Below are positions 45,543 to 55,950 of a stretch of DNA of 64,000 nt, in pieces. The stretch lies in NCBI RefSeq assembly GCF_002910825.1, contig NZ_NEUB01001030.1:1-64000 (forward strand), given 5' to 3'. The notes below the pieces were generated by a model. The model did not search any database. It had not been told where the DNA came from and saw nothing but the letters and a program-made list of their open reading frames with translations. Source of the DNA: Streptomyces sp. SM1. Lineage in GTDB: Bacteria; Actinomycetota; Actinomycetes; Streptomycetales; Streptomycetaceae. Both the position numbers and the translations under genes were made by a program. Position 1 is the stretch's first letter; each line of letters begins with the position of its first letter.

Positions 45543-48500
45543 ATGCCGATGACCAACTCTCCCCACCGTGACTCCATATCGGGCACCAGACGCGTGGCCC
45601 GTATAGCCGTGGCCGCCGGTCTCGTCGCCGCACTCTCCGCGGCCGGACCTGTCACGCTGGCGTCCGCCGCCGACAACCCGGCCGCCGCGCCGGCCGACGC
45701 GGACGTCAAGTCAGCTCACGACAAGCTCGGTTCGGCCGACGCGGAGCTGCTCGCCGAGGCGAAGGCCGACGGCGCCAAACACGTCACGATGATGATCGCC
45801 ACCGCTCCCGGAAAGACCGAGCGGGTCGCCGGGCAGCTGGACGCGGTCAAGGGCGGCTCGGTCGGCCGGACCGACGACAAGCTGGGCTACGTCCGCGCCA
45901 CCGTCCCCACCGGCAAGGCCGACGCGGCGATCGCCGCCGCCACCAAGCTCTCCTCCGTGCACGGCGTCGACCTGCGCGACGAGATCCCGCTGGACGACCC
46001 CACGCCCAGTGCTGACACCACGCAGCACGCCAAGGGCAAGCACAAGGGCACGAAGTCCTACTCCGGCCCCGACCGGCGGACGCCCGCCGAGAACCCGTAC
46101 AACCCGTCCTTCGAGACCGGTGCCGTCGAGTTCGTCGAGGACAACCCGAGGGCGGACGGCCGCGGCGTCACCATCGGCATCCTCGACTCCGGCGTGGACC
46201 TCGGCCACCCCGCGCTGCAGAGGACCACCACCGGCGAACGCAAGATCGTCGACTGGGTGACGGCGACCGACCCGATCGTGGACAACGACCGGACCTGGCG
46301 CCCCATGGTCTCCTCCGTCGCCGGGCCCACCTTCACCTACGGCGGCGAGACCTGGACGGCCCCGGCGGGCACGTACCAGATCAGCTCCTTCCTGGAGTCC
46401 TACACCACGGGCGGCGACGCGGGCGGCGACGCCAACCGCGACGGCGACACCACCGACTCCTGGGGCATGCTCTACGACGCCGCCGCGGGCACGGTCCGCG
46501 TCGACCTGAACAACAACCGGGACTTCTCCGACGACACCCCGATGAAGCCGTACAAGGACGGCTTCCAGATCGGGTACTTCGGCACCGACGACCCGACGAC
46601 CGACGTCGCCGAGCGCCAGCCGTTCGTCGTGGAGATCCGCGAGGACGTCCCGATGGACCCCTACGGCGGCGACTGGATCGGCAAGACCGCCGACTTCGTC
46701 AACATCGGTGTCATCGAGGGCTCGCACGGCTCGCACGTCGCCGGCATCACCGCCGCCAACGGCCTGTTCGGCGGGCGGATGGACGGCGCCGCGCCCGGCG
46801 CGAAGCTCGTCTCCTCGCGCGCCTGCACCTGGTCCGGCGGCTGCACCAACGTGGCGCTCACCGAAGGCATGATCGACCTCGTCACCGAGCGCGGCGTCGA
46901 CATCGTCAACATGTCCATCGGCGGTCTGCCGGCGCTCAACGACGGCAACAACGCCCGCGCCGAGCTCTACAACCGGCTGATCGACACCTACGGCGTCCAG
47001 CTGGTGATCTCCGCGGGCAACTCCGGCCCCGGTGCCAACACCATCGGCGACCCGGCCCTGGCCGACAAGGTCATCTCCGTCGGCGCCACCGTCTCCAAGG
47101 AGACCTGGGCCGCCAACTACGGCTCCGAGGTGCGGACCAAGTACGACATGATGCCGTTCTCCTCGCGCGGTCCGCGTGAGGACGGCGGCTTCACGCCGAC
47201 GCTGGCCGCCCCCGGCGCCGCGATCAACACCATCCAGACGTGGGCCCCGGGCGCCCCGGTCGCCGAGGCGGGCTACTCCCTCCCGGCCGGTTACGGCATG
47301 CTCCAGGGCACCTCGATGGCCTCCCCGCAGGCCACCGGCGCCGCCGCGCTGCTGCTGTCCGCCGCGAAGCAGAAGCGCATCGACCTCACCCCGGCGAAGC
47401 TGCGCACCGCCCTCACCTCCACCGCCGAGCACATCCGCGGTGTGCAGGCGTACGAGGAGGGCGCCGGCCTCATCGACATCGAGGACGCCTGGGACGCCAT
47501 CCGCGACGGTGCCACCGCGCACCAGTACGAGGTGAAGGCGCCGGTCGACACCGCGATCGACCAGTTCCTGAAGACCCCCGGCTTCGGCACGGGCCTGTAC
47601 GACCGTGAGGGCGGCCTGGAGGCCGGCCAGAAGAAGACGTACGACATCACCATCACCCGTACGTCCGGCCCCGACCGTGCCCTGCGGCACGAGCTGGACC
47701 TCGAGAACAACGAGGGCCGCACCTTCCGCATCCTCGGCGACGACGACATCCGGCTGCCGCTGAACAAGCCGGTGACCGTCAAGGTCCAGGCCGCGCCCGG
47801 CTCGGCCGGCATCAAGAGCGCGATCCTGGAGGTCGACGACCCGCGCACCGAGGGTGTCGACCGGCAGATCCTGACCACCGTGGTCGCCTCGGCGCCGCTG
47901 GAGTACACCTTCTCCGCGTCCGGCACGGCCCAGCGCAACAGCACCACCTCCTACTTCGTCACCGTGCCCGAGGGCGCGAGGACGCTGGAGATCGCGATGA
48001 GCGGGCTGAAGGCCACGAGCCAGACCCGGTTCATCGCCATCCACCCGTACGGCGTCCCGGCCGACCCGACGTCGACGGTCAACTGCTACCCGAACTACGC
48101 AAACCCGGCCAACACCTGCCGTCCCGACGTGCGTTCGTACGCGGACCCGCAGCCGGGCGTCTGGGAGATCGAGGTCGAGTCGCGCCGTACGTCGCCGCTG
48201 CTCGACAACCCGTACAAGCTGGACGTCGCCGTCCTCGGCGCGGCCTTCGACCCGGAGACCGTGACGGTGCCCGAGGCGAAGATCGGCACGCCGGCCGCCG
48301 TCTCCTGGAAGGTGACGAACGAGCTCGCCGGCCTGGAGGGCAAGCTGGTGGGCGGCCCGCTCGGCTCGTCCAAGACCGACCGGCCGGCCATCAGCACGGG
48401 TGACACCCACACGACGACGGTCGAGGTGCCCGAGGGCGCCGCGTCCCTCGACGTGGCCATCGGCAACGTCTCCGACACCGCCGCCGACCTGGACCTGACG

Positions 48501-48866
48501 GTCTACGACCAGGCCGGCAAGCAGGTCGCCCAGTCCGCCGACGGCGACTCGGAGGAGTCGGTGTCGATCGCCTCCCCGGCGGCCGGCACGTACACCGTCG
48601 CGGTGGACGGCTACTCGGTCCCGGCCGGTTCGACGGACTACGACTACCTGGACGTGTTCTTCTCCTCCACGCTCGGTTCCGTCGCGGTCGACGGTTCCGC
48701 GCCGGTGAAGCTGGGCACGGGCGACTCGGCCACCGTCTCCGGCGACGTCACCGTCGCGGCGGCGGCACCCGAGGGACGCGCGTTCTTCGGGCGCGTGCAG
48801 CTGGTGAACGAGCGCGGCACGGTCGCGGGCCTCGGCAACGTGGCGATCGAGAAGGTCGTCCCGTAA
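45543..48866 (+). CDS. secreted S8 subtilisin-like protease
   Basis: A 1107-residue secreted serine protease. The signal peptide is residues about 1-43, with two Arg before the hydrophobic core (Sec or Tat) and an ALA-like cleavage region (TLASAADN). An I9-like propeptide follows (about 50-150). The catalytic triad is Asp215 (GILDSGVD), His398 (HGSHVAGI) and Ser591 (GTSMASP). The long Asp-His insert and the large C-terminal beta domains (about 650-1100) are like tripeptidyl peptidase II-type subtilases. The ATG at 45543 and another two codons on are both possible starts. Confidence 0.93.
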   Translation: MPMTNSPHRDSISGTRRVARIAVAAGLVAALSAAGPVTLASAADNPAAAPADADVKSAHDKLGSADAELLAEAKADGAKHVTMMIATAPGKTERVAGQLDAVKGGSVGRTDDKLGYVRATVPTGKADAAIAAATKLSSVHGVDLRDEIPLDDPTPSADTTQHAKGKHKGTKSYSGPDRRTPAENPYNPSFETGAVEFVEDNPRADGRGVTIGILDSGVDLGHPALQRTTTGERKIVDWVTATDPIVDNDRTWRPMVSSVAGPTFTYGGETWTAPAGTYQISSFLESYTTGGDAGGDANRDGDTTDSWGMLYDAAAGTVRVDLNNNRDFSDDTPMKPYKDGFQIGYFGTDDPTTDVAERQPFVVEIREDVPMDPYGGDWIGKTADFVNIGVIEGSHGSHVAGITAANGLFGGRMDGAAPGAKLVSSRACTWSGGCTNVALTEGMIDLVTERGVDIVNMSIGGLPALNDGNNARAELYNRLIDTYGVQLVISAGNSGPGANTIGDPALADKVISVGATVSKETWAANYGSEVRTKYDMMPFSSRGPREDGGFTPTLAAPGAAINTIQTWAPGAPVAEAGYSLPAGYGMLQGTSMASPQATGAAALLLSAAKQKRIDLTPAKLRTALTSTAEHIRGVQAYEEGAGLIDIEDAWDAIRDGATAHQYEVKAPVDTAIDQFLKTPGFGTGLYDREGGLEAGQKKTYDITITRTSGPDRALRHELDLENNEGRTFRILGDDDIRLPLNKPVTVKVQAAPGSAGIKSAILEVDDPRTEGVDRQILTTVVASAPLEYTFSASGTAQRNSTTSYFVTVPEGARTLEIAMSGLKATSQTRFIAIHPYGVPADPTSTVNCYPNYANPANTCRPDVRSYADPQPGVWEIEVESRRTSPLLDNPYKLDVAVLGAAFDPETVTVPEAKIGTPAAVSWKVTNELAGLEGKLVGGPLGSSKTDRPAISTGDTHTTTVEVPEGAASLDVAIGNVSDTAADLDLTVYDQAGKQVAQSADGDSEESVSIASPAAGTYTVAVDGYSVPAGSTDYDYLDVFFSSTLGSVAVDGSAPVKLGTGDSATVSGDVTVAAAAPEGRAFFGRVQLVNERGTVAGLGNVAIEKVVP

Positions 48867-48889
48867 GCGGCTGACCTACGGCAAGGAAA

Positions 48890-48921
48890 GGGGGCGGGCG
48901 TCCATTCGGGCGCCCGCCCCT
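48890..48921 (+). terminator. terminator after the subtilase
   Basis: GGGGCGGGCG (48891-48900) pairs with CGCCCGCCCC (48911-48920) over a short loop, 25 bases after the stop codon. It may also serve the convergent minus-strand gene. Confidence 0.75.
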
Positions 48922-48957
48922 CGTCGTACCCGGTCGTCCGTCGAGCCCTCCTCGTCC

Positions 48958-49728
48958 TCAGTCGCAGGTCAGGGTGCGTGACTCGGGGAGCGAGGCGGTG
49001 ATCAGGGCCCGTTCGCGGGCGATGTCCGGCTCGCCGACGACCACCCTGTCCGGGTGGACGCCGTCCAGGGGCATGCCGACCAGGACGCGGTCGCCCGCGC
49101 GCAGCGGGGAACCGTCGGCGGTGTACCTGAGGAACGTGACCTCGCCCCCGCCCTGGTAGTACCGGCTCACCTCCAGCGTGACACGCTCCGTGCCGGTGGC
49201 CCCCGGCACCTGCTCCACCTCCGTCACCGAACCCTCGGCGACCAGACGCGCGCACGCCAGATAGCGAGGGCTGCCGAAGAGGACCCCGCCCGCCTCCTTG
49301 GAGTCCGCGGCGACACTGCCGTCCGCCGCGCCGGTCACCCCCTCGCCCTGCGTCACGAGCCATCCCATGCCGAGCACCAGACCGGCGGCGCCGGCGGCGA
49401 CCAGTCCGCCGAGGACGACCTTCGCCGTCCGGCGACGGGGGCTGTGAGGGCGCCGTCTCGCCGACGCACCGGCCCCCTGCTCGTCCGCCGCCGCCTCACC
49501 GGGGACCGTGAGGGCGTCGCCGATCAGCGCCAGTTGCTCCCGCAGCACAGCAACATCGGCGATGGCCACCCGGTGTGCGTCCACGAGCGCCGCATCCCGC
49601 TGTGCCCATGCGGGAAGGGGCTCATCGAGGATGACGGCCATCAGCATGTCCGAACCGTCGAGCTCGTCGCGCTGGACGTTCTCCGGGTTCTCGTACCGAG
49701 GCTCCGGGTTGTCGTCTCGTGCATTCAT
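48958..49728 (-). CDS. single-pass membrane protein, likely partner of the ECF sigma factor
   Basis: A 256-residue protein. The cytoplasmic N-terminal part (about 1-100) is acidic with helices (DAALVDAHRVAIADVAVLREQL), then a basic cluster, one transmembrane helix (about 104-126) and an extracellular domain of about 130 residues with two cysteines. It follows the ECF sigma factor gene on the same strand (286 bp gap), the usual position of an anti-sigma factor. It lacks an obvious zinc-binding HxxxCxxC motif, so anti-sigma activity is inferred from context only. Start ATG at 49726-49728. Confidence 0.7.
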   Translation of the reverse strand: MNARDDNPEPRYENPENVQRDELDGSDMLMAVILDEPLPAWAQRDAALVDAHRVAIADVAVLREQLALIGDALTVPGEAAADEQGAGASARRRPHSPRRRTAKVVLGGLVAAGAAGLVLGMGWLVTQGEGVTGAADGSVAADSKEAGGVLFGSPRYLACARLVAEGSVTEVEQVPGATGTERVTLEVSRYYQGGGEVTFLRYTADGSPLRAGDRVLVGMPLDGVHPDRVVVGEPDIARERALITASLPESRTLTCD

Positions 49729-50014
49729 GTCACTGGAAACCCTCCGAGGACATCCCTGGCCTCAGCCGGGGGAGGAATCGGATTCCTGCGAAGCAGGAAA
49801 CGGAACGGGATTTCATCCCAAAAGTGAGGGAACATCCACACGGCAGGGTAGATTGGCCGCTGTGCGTCGCGAGAACCAAGCACGCGCAACTCCTTTGTCT
49901 TGACGGGCAACCGGGCAGGTTCCGTCCCGGCCGGTATTGAGAGCGTCGGACTCACTCGCCTGCCGAGCGGATGAGCAGCTTGAGCCAGGAATCCCCCTAC
50001 TTCGGGGGGAGGGT

Positions 50015-50551
50015 TCAAACCACCTCGTCCTCGTGCAGGCGGGCGCGCAGGGCCCGTACGGCAGCGTGCAGCCGGCTCTTGACGGTGCCCTCCGGGACGC
50101 CGAGCTGCTCGGCGATCGAACGCACCGGCAGATCGGCGTAGAAGCGCAGCACGACGACCTGGCGCTGCGCGTCGGGCAGCCGGTCCAGGCCCCGGGCGAC
50201 GGCGAGGGAGAGCACGCTGGTCTCCTCGCCGGACGGCTCTTCCGCCGGACGCAGCGCGGCCAGCCGCTCCCCGAGCCGCTCCTGGCGGCGCTTGGCCCGG
50301 TGCCAGTCCATGGCGAGGTTGGAGGCGACCACCGCCGCCCACGCGGAGACGTCCCGGGGCGCCTCCCGCCCGCTCGCGGCGCGTTCCAGCAACCGCAGGC
50401 GGACCTGCTGTACCCCGTCCGGCAGGTCCGCCTGCGGTACTCCGCCCAGTGCGAGCACCGCCCGCACCCGGCGTTCCTGCGCCGCGTCCAGCGGGTCGTC
50501 GTCGCCGGCGACGTACGCCCCCCGGCCGCGCCGGATCCTTCCGCGCAGCAC
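50015..50551 (-). CDS. ECF-family RNA polymerase sigma factor
   Basis: A 178-residue sigma-70 family protein with only regions 2 and 4. Region 2 is about residues 20-88 (DVSAWAAVVASNLAMDWHRAKRR) and region 4 about 120-172 (LPDAQRQVVVLRFYADLPVRSIAEQLGVPEGTVKSRL split over the HTH). It directs RNA polymerase to a small regulon, probably released on a signal sensed by the membrane protein downstream. The GTG at 50549-50551 has GGGGGTGGG upstream. Divergent from asd. Confidence 0.9.
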   Translation of the reverse strand: MLRGRIRRGRGAYVAGDDDPLDAAQERRVRAVLALGGVPQADLPDGVQQVRLRLLERAASGREAPRDVSAWAAVVASNLAMDWHRAKRRQERLGERLAALRPAEEPSGEETSVLSLAVARGLDRLPDAQRQVVVLRFYADLPVRSIAEQLGVPEGTVKSRLHAAVRALRARLHEDEVV

Positions 50552-51911
<1,360 letters not shown>

Positions 51912-51930
51912 GCGGGCCGACGCACGTCGC

Positions 51931-51964
51931 GAGGGGCGGTCACCGGGCTCGGTGACCGCCCCTC
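51931..51964. terminator. terminator between asd and mazF
   Basis: Perfect 14-bp arms (GAGGGGCGGTCACC at 51931-51944 and its complement at 51951-51964). It lies between convergent genes and can serve both. Confidence 0.85.
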
Positions 51965-51971
51965 GGCGCGT

Positions 51972-52319
51972 TCACAGCGCCAGATGTCGCCGCAGCGCCA
52001 CGTCGATCTCGGCCATACGCTGCCGTGGGACCGCACCGATCGGCCGCAGCAGCCTGTCCGGGGCCAGCGCCCGGACTTGCTCGCACTGCGCCTTGCAGTC
52101 CTTCAGGAGCCCGCACTCCCCCGCGGGCAGCAGCACCTGGAACGGGTAGACGCGGGACGTGTTCGTCGTCAGCGGCACCAGCGTGATCACACCCCGCCCG
52201 GCCCGCTCGACGGCCGCGTTGGCGCCGTCGTTCGAGACGATCACGCCAGGACGTGCCTTGTTGGCCTCGCTGCCCCGGGCCGGCCCGTAGTCGACCAGAT
52301 AGATGTCACCGCGCTTCAT
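51972..52319 (-). CDS. mazF: MazF/PemK-type mRNA interferase toxin
   Basis: A 115-residue protein with the MazF fold: MKRGDIYLVDYGPARGSEANKARPGVIVSND, which includes the conserved Arg in KARP, and a TSRVYPFQV segment with the catalytic-site Ser/Thr. The family cuts mRNA at short sequences. The start overlaps the upstream antitoxin gene by 14 bases, so the pair is translationally coupled. ATG at 52317-52319. Confidence 0.9.
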   Translation of the reverse strand: MKRGDIYLVDYGPARGSEANKARPGVIVSNDGANAAVERAGRGVITLVPLTTNTSRVYPFQVLLPAGECGLLKDCKAQCEQVRALAPDRLLRPIGAVPRQRMAEIDVALRRHLAL

Positions 52320-52536
52320 CGGACACCCCGTCCCCCGAGAAGCGGTCCCAGAACTGCGCGTCCTCGCTCTCGTCCCACTCCGCGAAGGCCTCCGTGTACT
52401 GCTGCTCGAGTTGCGCTTGCCGTAGCAGTTCGATCGCGGCGTGTATCACCGAGGACCGGGAAGCGGCGTCCATACGGGCGGCGTACTCGTCGACGAAGGC
52501 GACATCCTCCTGCGGCAGACTCACACTGATCTTCAT
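52306..52536 (-). CDS. mazE: ribbon-helix-helix antitoxin (MazE-like)
   Basis: A 76-residue protein. The N-terminal 45 residues (MKISVSLPQEDVAFVDEYAA) are a ribbon-helix-helix DNA-binding domain, and the acidic, aromatic C-terminus (FAEWDESEDAQFW) is a typical disordered toxin-binding tail. It neutralises MazF and should repress its own operon. The promoter -10 (TAGCAT, 52545-52550) is so close to the ATG (52534-52536) that the mRNA may be leaderless. Confidence 0.88.
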   Translation of the reverse strand: MKISVSLPQEDVAFVDEYAARMDAASRSSVIHAAIELLRQAQLEQQYTEAFAEWDESEDAQFWDRFSGDGVSDEAR

Positions 52537-52544
52537 ACATTCAA

Positions 52545-52582
52545 TGCTACCCAGGGTATGACCCTCTCGGCTACCCATACCC
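52545..52582 (-). promoter_or_regulatory. mazEF promoter/operator repeats
   Basis: TACCCAGGGTA (52548-52558) is a perfect palindrome overlapping a TAGCAT -10 element. GGGTATG (52554-52560) and CATACCC (52576-52582) form a second, spaced inverted repeat. Position directly upstream of the antitoxin suggests autoregulatory operator DNA for the ribbon-helix-helix protein. Confidence 0.55.
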
Positions 52583-52714
52583 GGTGCCAGCGCGACCGGA
52601 GCCCCTCCCTCAGGTCCGACCGAGGGGTATCCCCATGGTCCGGCTGCGTCATCGCCCGATGCCGATCCCGCGTGGAAGGATGACGCAACCCACACATAAC
52701 GAGGAGATGACCGC

Positions 52715-55327
52715 GTGCCTGGCACAAACCTGACCCGCGAAGAGGCGCAGCAGCGGGCGAAGCTGCTGACCGTTGACTCGTACGAGATCGACCTGGATCT
52801 CTCCGGCGCGCAGGGTGGGGGTACCTCCCACTCGAGCGAAGCCGAGAGTGGGGGAGGGACCTACCGGTCCGTGACCACGGTGCGCTTCGACGTGGCCGAG
52901 GACGGAGACGGCGCCGAGTCGTTCATCGACCTGGTCGCTCCGGCCGTGCACGAGGTGACCCTCAACGGTGACTCCCTCGACCCCGCCGAGGTCTTCGCGG
53001 ACTCCCGCATCGCCCTGCCGGGCCTGTTGAAGGGCCGCAACATCCTCCGGGTGGAGGCGGACTGCGCGTACACCAACACGGGTGAGGGCCTGCACCGCTT
53101 CGTCGACCCGGTCGACGGCCAGGCGTACCTCTACACCCAGTTCGAGGTGCCGGACGCCCGCCGCGTCTTCGCGAGCTTCGAGCAGCCGGACCTCAAGGCG
53201 ACCTTCCGGTTCACCGTGAGGGCGCCGGAGGGCTGGACGGTCGTCTCCAACTCGCCGACCCCCGAACCGAGCGGCAACGTCTGGGAGTTCGAGCCGACCC
53301 CGCGCATCTCGTCGTACATCACGGCGCTGATCGTCGGCCCGTACCACTCCGTGCACAGCGTGTACGAGAAGGACGGCCAGTCCGTCCCGCTCGGCATCTA
53401 CTGCCGCCCCTCGCTCGCCGAGTACCTCGACGCGGACGCCGTCTTCGCGGTCACCCGGCAGGGCTTCGAGTGGTTCCAGGAGAAGTTCGACTACGCGTAC
53501 CCGTTCGCGAAGTACGACCAGCTGTTCGTACCGGAGTTCAACGCGGGCGCCATGGAGAACGCGGGCGCGGTGACGATCCGCGACCAGTACGTGTTCCGGT
53601 CGAAGGTGACCGACGCCGCGTACGAGGTGCGGGCCGCGACGATCCTGCACGAGCTGGCCCACATGTGGTTCGGCGACCTGGTCACCATGGAGTGGTGGAA
53701 CGACCTGTGGCTGAACGAGTCGTTCGCCACCTACGCCGAGGCCGCCTGCCAGGCCGACGCGCCCGGCTCGAAGTGGCCGCACTCGTGGACGACGTTCGCG
53801 AACCAGATGAAGACCTGGGCCTACCGCCAGGACCAGCTGCCGTCCACGCACCCGATCATGGCCGACATCGGCGACCTGGACGACGTGCTCGTCAACTTCG
53901 ACGGCATCACGTACGCCAAGGGTGCGTCGGTGCTGAAGCAGCTCGTCGCGTACGTCGGTGAGGACGAGTTCTTCCGGGGCGTGCAGGCGTACTTCAAGCG
54001 CCACGCGTACGGCAACACGCGCCTGTCGGACCTGCTGGGCGCCCTGGAGGAGACCTCCGGCCGCGATCTGAAGACGTGGTCGAGGCAGTGGCTGGAGACG
54101 GCCGGCATCAACATCCTGCGCCCGGAGTTCGAGACGGACGGCAACGGTGTCATCACCTCCTTCGCCGTCCGCCAGGAGGCCCCCGCGCTGCCGGCCGGCG
54201 CGAAGGGCGAGCCGACCCTGCGCCCGCACCGCATCGCGATCGGCTTCTACGACCTCGACGAGGCGAGCGGCAAGCTGGTGCGCGGCGACCGCGTCGAACT
54301 GGACGTCGACGGCGAGCTGACCGCCGTGCCGCAGCTGGCCGGCAAGCGCCGTCCGGCGGTCGTCCTCCTCAACGACGACGACCTGTCCTACGCCAAGGTC
54401 CGCCTGGACGAGCAGTCCCTGGCCTTCGTCACCGAGCACCTGGGCGACTTCGAGTCCTCGCTCCCCCGCGCGCTGTGCTGGGCCTCCGCCTGGGACATGA
54501 CGCGGGACGCGGAACTCGCCGCCCGTGACTACCTCTCCCTCGTCCTGTCGGGCATCGGCAAGGAGTCCGACATCGGTGTCGTGCAGTCGCTGCACCGCCA
54601 GGTGAAGCTGGCGATCGACCTGTACACCGATCCGGCCGCCCGCGAGACGCTGCTGTCCCGCTGGACCGACGCCACGCTGGCCCACCTGCGGTCCGCGGAG
54701 GCGGCGAGCGACCACCAGCTGGCGTGGGCACGCGCCTTCGCGGCGACCGCCCGCACCCCGGAGCAGCTGGACATGCTGGAGGGGCTGCTGGCCGGCACGC
54801 AGACCGTCGAGGGCCTGGCCGTCGACACCGAGCTGCGCTGGGCGTTCGTCCAGCGGCTGGCGGCGGTGGGCCGCTTCGACGAGGCGGAGATCGCCGGCGA
54901 GTACGAGCGGGACAGGACGGCGGCCGGTGAGCGCCACGCCGCGACCGCCCGCGCGGCCCGTCCGACGGAGGAGGCCAAGGCGGAGGCCTGGGCCTCGGTC
55001 GTGGAGTCCGACAAACTCCCGAACGCCGTCCAGGAGGCCGTCATCGCCGGCTTCGTCCAGATCGACCAGCGCGAGCTGCTGGCCCCGTACACGGACCGGT
55101 ACTTCGAGGTCCTGGCGGACGTCTGGTCGTCCCGCTCGCACGAGATGGCCCAGCAGATCGCGGTCGGCCTCTACCCCGGCATCCAGGTCTCGGGCGAAAC
55201 CCTCGACAAGACCGACGCCTGGCTGGCGGCCACGGCCCCGGGCGCGGCCCTGCGCCGCCTGGTCTCGGAATCCCGCGCGGGAGTGGAACGGGCGCTGCGC
55301 GCCCAGGCGGCGGACGCGGGAGCGTAA
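52715..55327 (+). CDS. pepN: aminopeptidase N (M1)
   Basis: An 870-residue M1 metallopeptidase, the likely main PepN of the cell. GAMEN is at 278-282, HExxH at 312-316 and the third zinc ligand Glu335 (LNESFATY). The ERAP1-like C-terminal domain is complete. Residues about 35-48 (GGGTSHSSEAESGGG) are encoded by a hairpin repeat that seems to have inserted in frame; the paralogue at 40727 lacks it. The GTG start follows GAGGAG. Cytoplasmic, no signal peptide. Confidence 0.95.
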   Translation: MPGTNLTREEAQQRAKLLTVDSYEIDLDLSGAQGGGTSHSSEAESGGGTYRSVTTVRFDVAEDGDGAESFIDLVAPAVHEVTLNGDSLDPAEVFADSRIALPGLLKGRNILRVEADCAYTNTGEGLHRFVDPVDGQAYLYTQFEVPDARRVFASFEQPDLKATFRFTVRAPEGWTVVSNSPTPEPSGNVWEFEPTPRISSYITALIVGPYHSVHSVYEKDGQSVPLGIYCRPSLAEYLDADAVFAVTRQGFEWFQEKFDYAYPFAKYDQLFVPEFNAGAMENAGAVTIRDQYVFRSKVTDAAYEVRAATILHELAHMWFGDLVTMEWWNDLWLNESFATYAEAACQADAPGSKWPHSWTTFANQMKTWAYRQDQLPSTHPIMADIGDLDDVLVNFDGITYAKGASVLKQLVAYVGEDEFFRGVQAYFKRHAYGNTRLSDLLGALEETSGRDLKTWSRQWLETAGINILRPEFETDGNGVITSFAVRQEAPALPAGAKGEPTLRPHRIAIGFYDLDEASGKLVRGDRVELDVDGELTAVPQLAGKRRPAVVLLNDDDLSYAKVRLDEQSLAFVTEHLGDFESSLPRALCWASAWDMTRDAELAARDYLSLVLSGIGKESDIGVVQSLHRQVKLAIDLYTDPAARETLLSRWTDATLAHLRSAEAASDHQLAWARAFAATARTPEQLDMLEGLLAGTQTVEGLAVDTELRWAFVQRLAAVGRFDEAEIAGEYERDRTAAGERHAATARAARPTEEAKAEAWASVVESDKLPNAVQEAVIAGFVQIDQRELLAPYTDRYFEVLADVWSSRSHEMAQQIAVGLYPGIQVSGETLDKTDAWLAATAPGAALRRLVSESRAGVERALRAQAADAGA
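52814..52859. repeat. palindromic element inserted in pepN
   Basis: A hairpin-forming stretch: GTGGGGGTACCTCCCAC (about 52815-52831) is nearly self-complementary, then CTCGAGCGAAGCCGAGAG and GTGGGGGAGG close a larger stem. From general knowledge, sequences of this GGGGGTACCTCCC...GAGCGAAGCCGAG...GGGGGAGG form are scattered through streptomycete genomes. Here it adds about 14 residues to the protein without breaking the frame. Confidence 0.6.
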
Positions 55328-55396
55328 CCCGTACGCCTGCCGCACCAGGGGCGCCCGGCTTCGTGCCGGGCGCCCCTGTTTCCGTACGAGGGGTGG

Positions 55397-55939
55397 TCAG
55401 CGCAGCACTTGGAGAACGCGCTCACGCAATGCCTCGTCCTCGATACCGACCGCGTCCCGCCATGCGGCGGCCGTAACCTCCTCGGCCTGCACCGCGACGA
55501 CTTCGGCCGCCGTGCGGAAGACGAACCGGAAGTCGAAATGCCGGTGGTCCGGCTCGCCCTTACCGGGGTTGGCCGGGATCGGGTGGTCATCGATGTGCAC
55601 CGGCCGCCGCCCGACCGGGGTGATCGCCGACAGTGGAATGCCGGTCTCCTCGGTCAACTCCCGCTGTGCGGCCGCGAGGAGGCTGCTGTCCTCGGTCTCG
55701 ACGTGCCCGCCCGGGAGAAGCCAACGGTCCAGGGCGCGGTGGCGGATGTGGAGCACGCGGCCCTCCGCATCGCTGAGAACCGCTCCGGCGGTCACATGGC
55801 CACGGAACTCCTTGCGGCTGCTGAGGTCCGCGGCTTCGTCCAGAAGCTCGGACAGGGCAGTCAGCCGCTCCCCCTCGTCCGGGTACGCGCCGAGATACTC
55901 GTCGAGCGTCGCGCGGATGTGATCGGCAGTGATGGGCAT
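55397..55939 (-). CDS. Nudix hydrolase
   Basis: A 180-residue Nudix protein. The box PGGHVETEDSSLLAAAQREL followed by TEETGI matches G-x5-E-x7-RE-L-x-EE-x-G-I. A preceding N-terminal helical region (ADHIRATLDEYLGAYPDEGERL) is shared with many streptomycete Nudix proteins of unknown substrate. The ATG at 55937-55939 has GGAGACAC upstream. It is the last gene of a three-gene unit after the HATPase and SAHH-like genes (11-bp gap). The unit as a whole may process a nucleotide-derived compound. Confidence 0.88.
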   Translation of the reverse strand: MPITADHIRATLDEYLGAYPDEGERLTALSELLDEAADLSSRKEFRGHVTAGAVLSDAEGRVLHIRHRALDRWLLPGGHVETEDSSLLAAAQRELTEETGIPLSAITPVGRRPVHIDDHPIPANPGKGEPDHRHFDFRFVFRTAAEVVAVQAEEVTAAAWRDAVGIEDEALRERVLQVLR

Positions 55940-55950
55940 GGGGTGTCTCC

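Noticed and set aside
45711-48410. Minus-strand open frame of about 900 codons opposite the subtilase
   Set aside because: Low-complexity Arg/Gly/Val sequence; the sense strand has signal peptide and catalytic triad.
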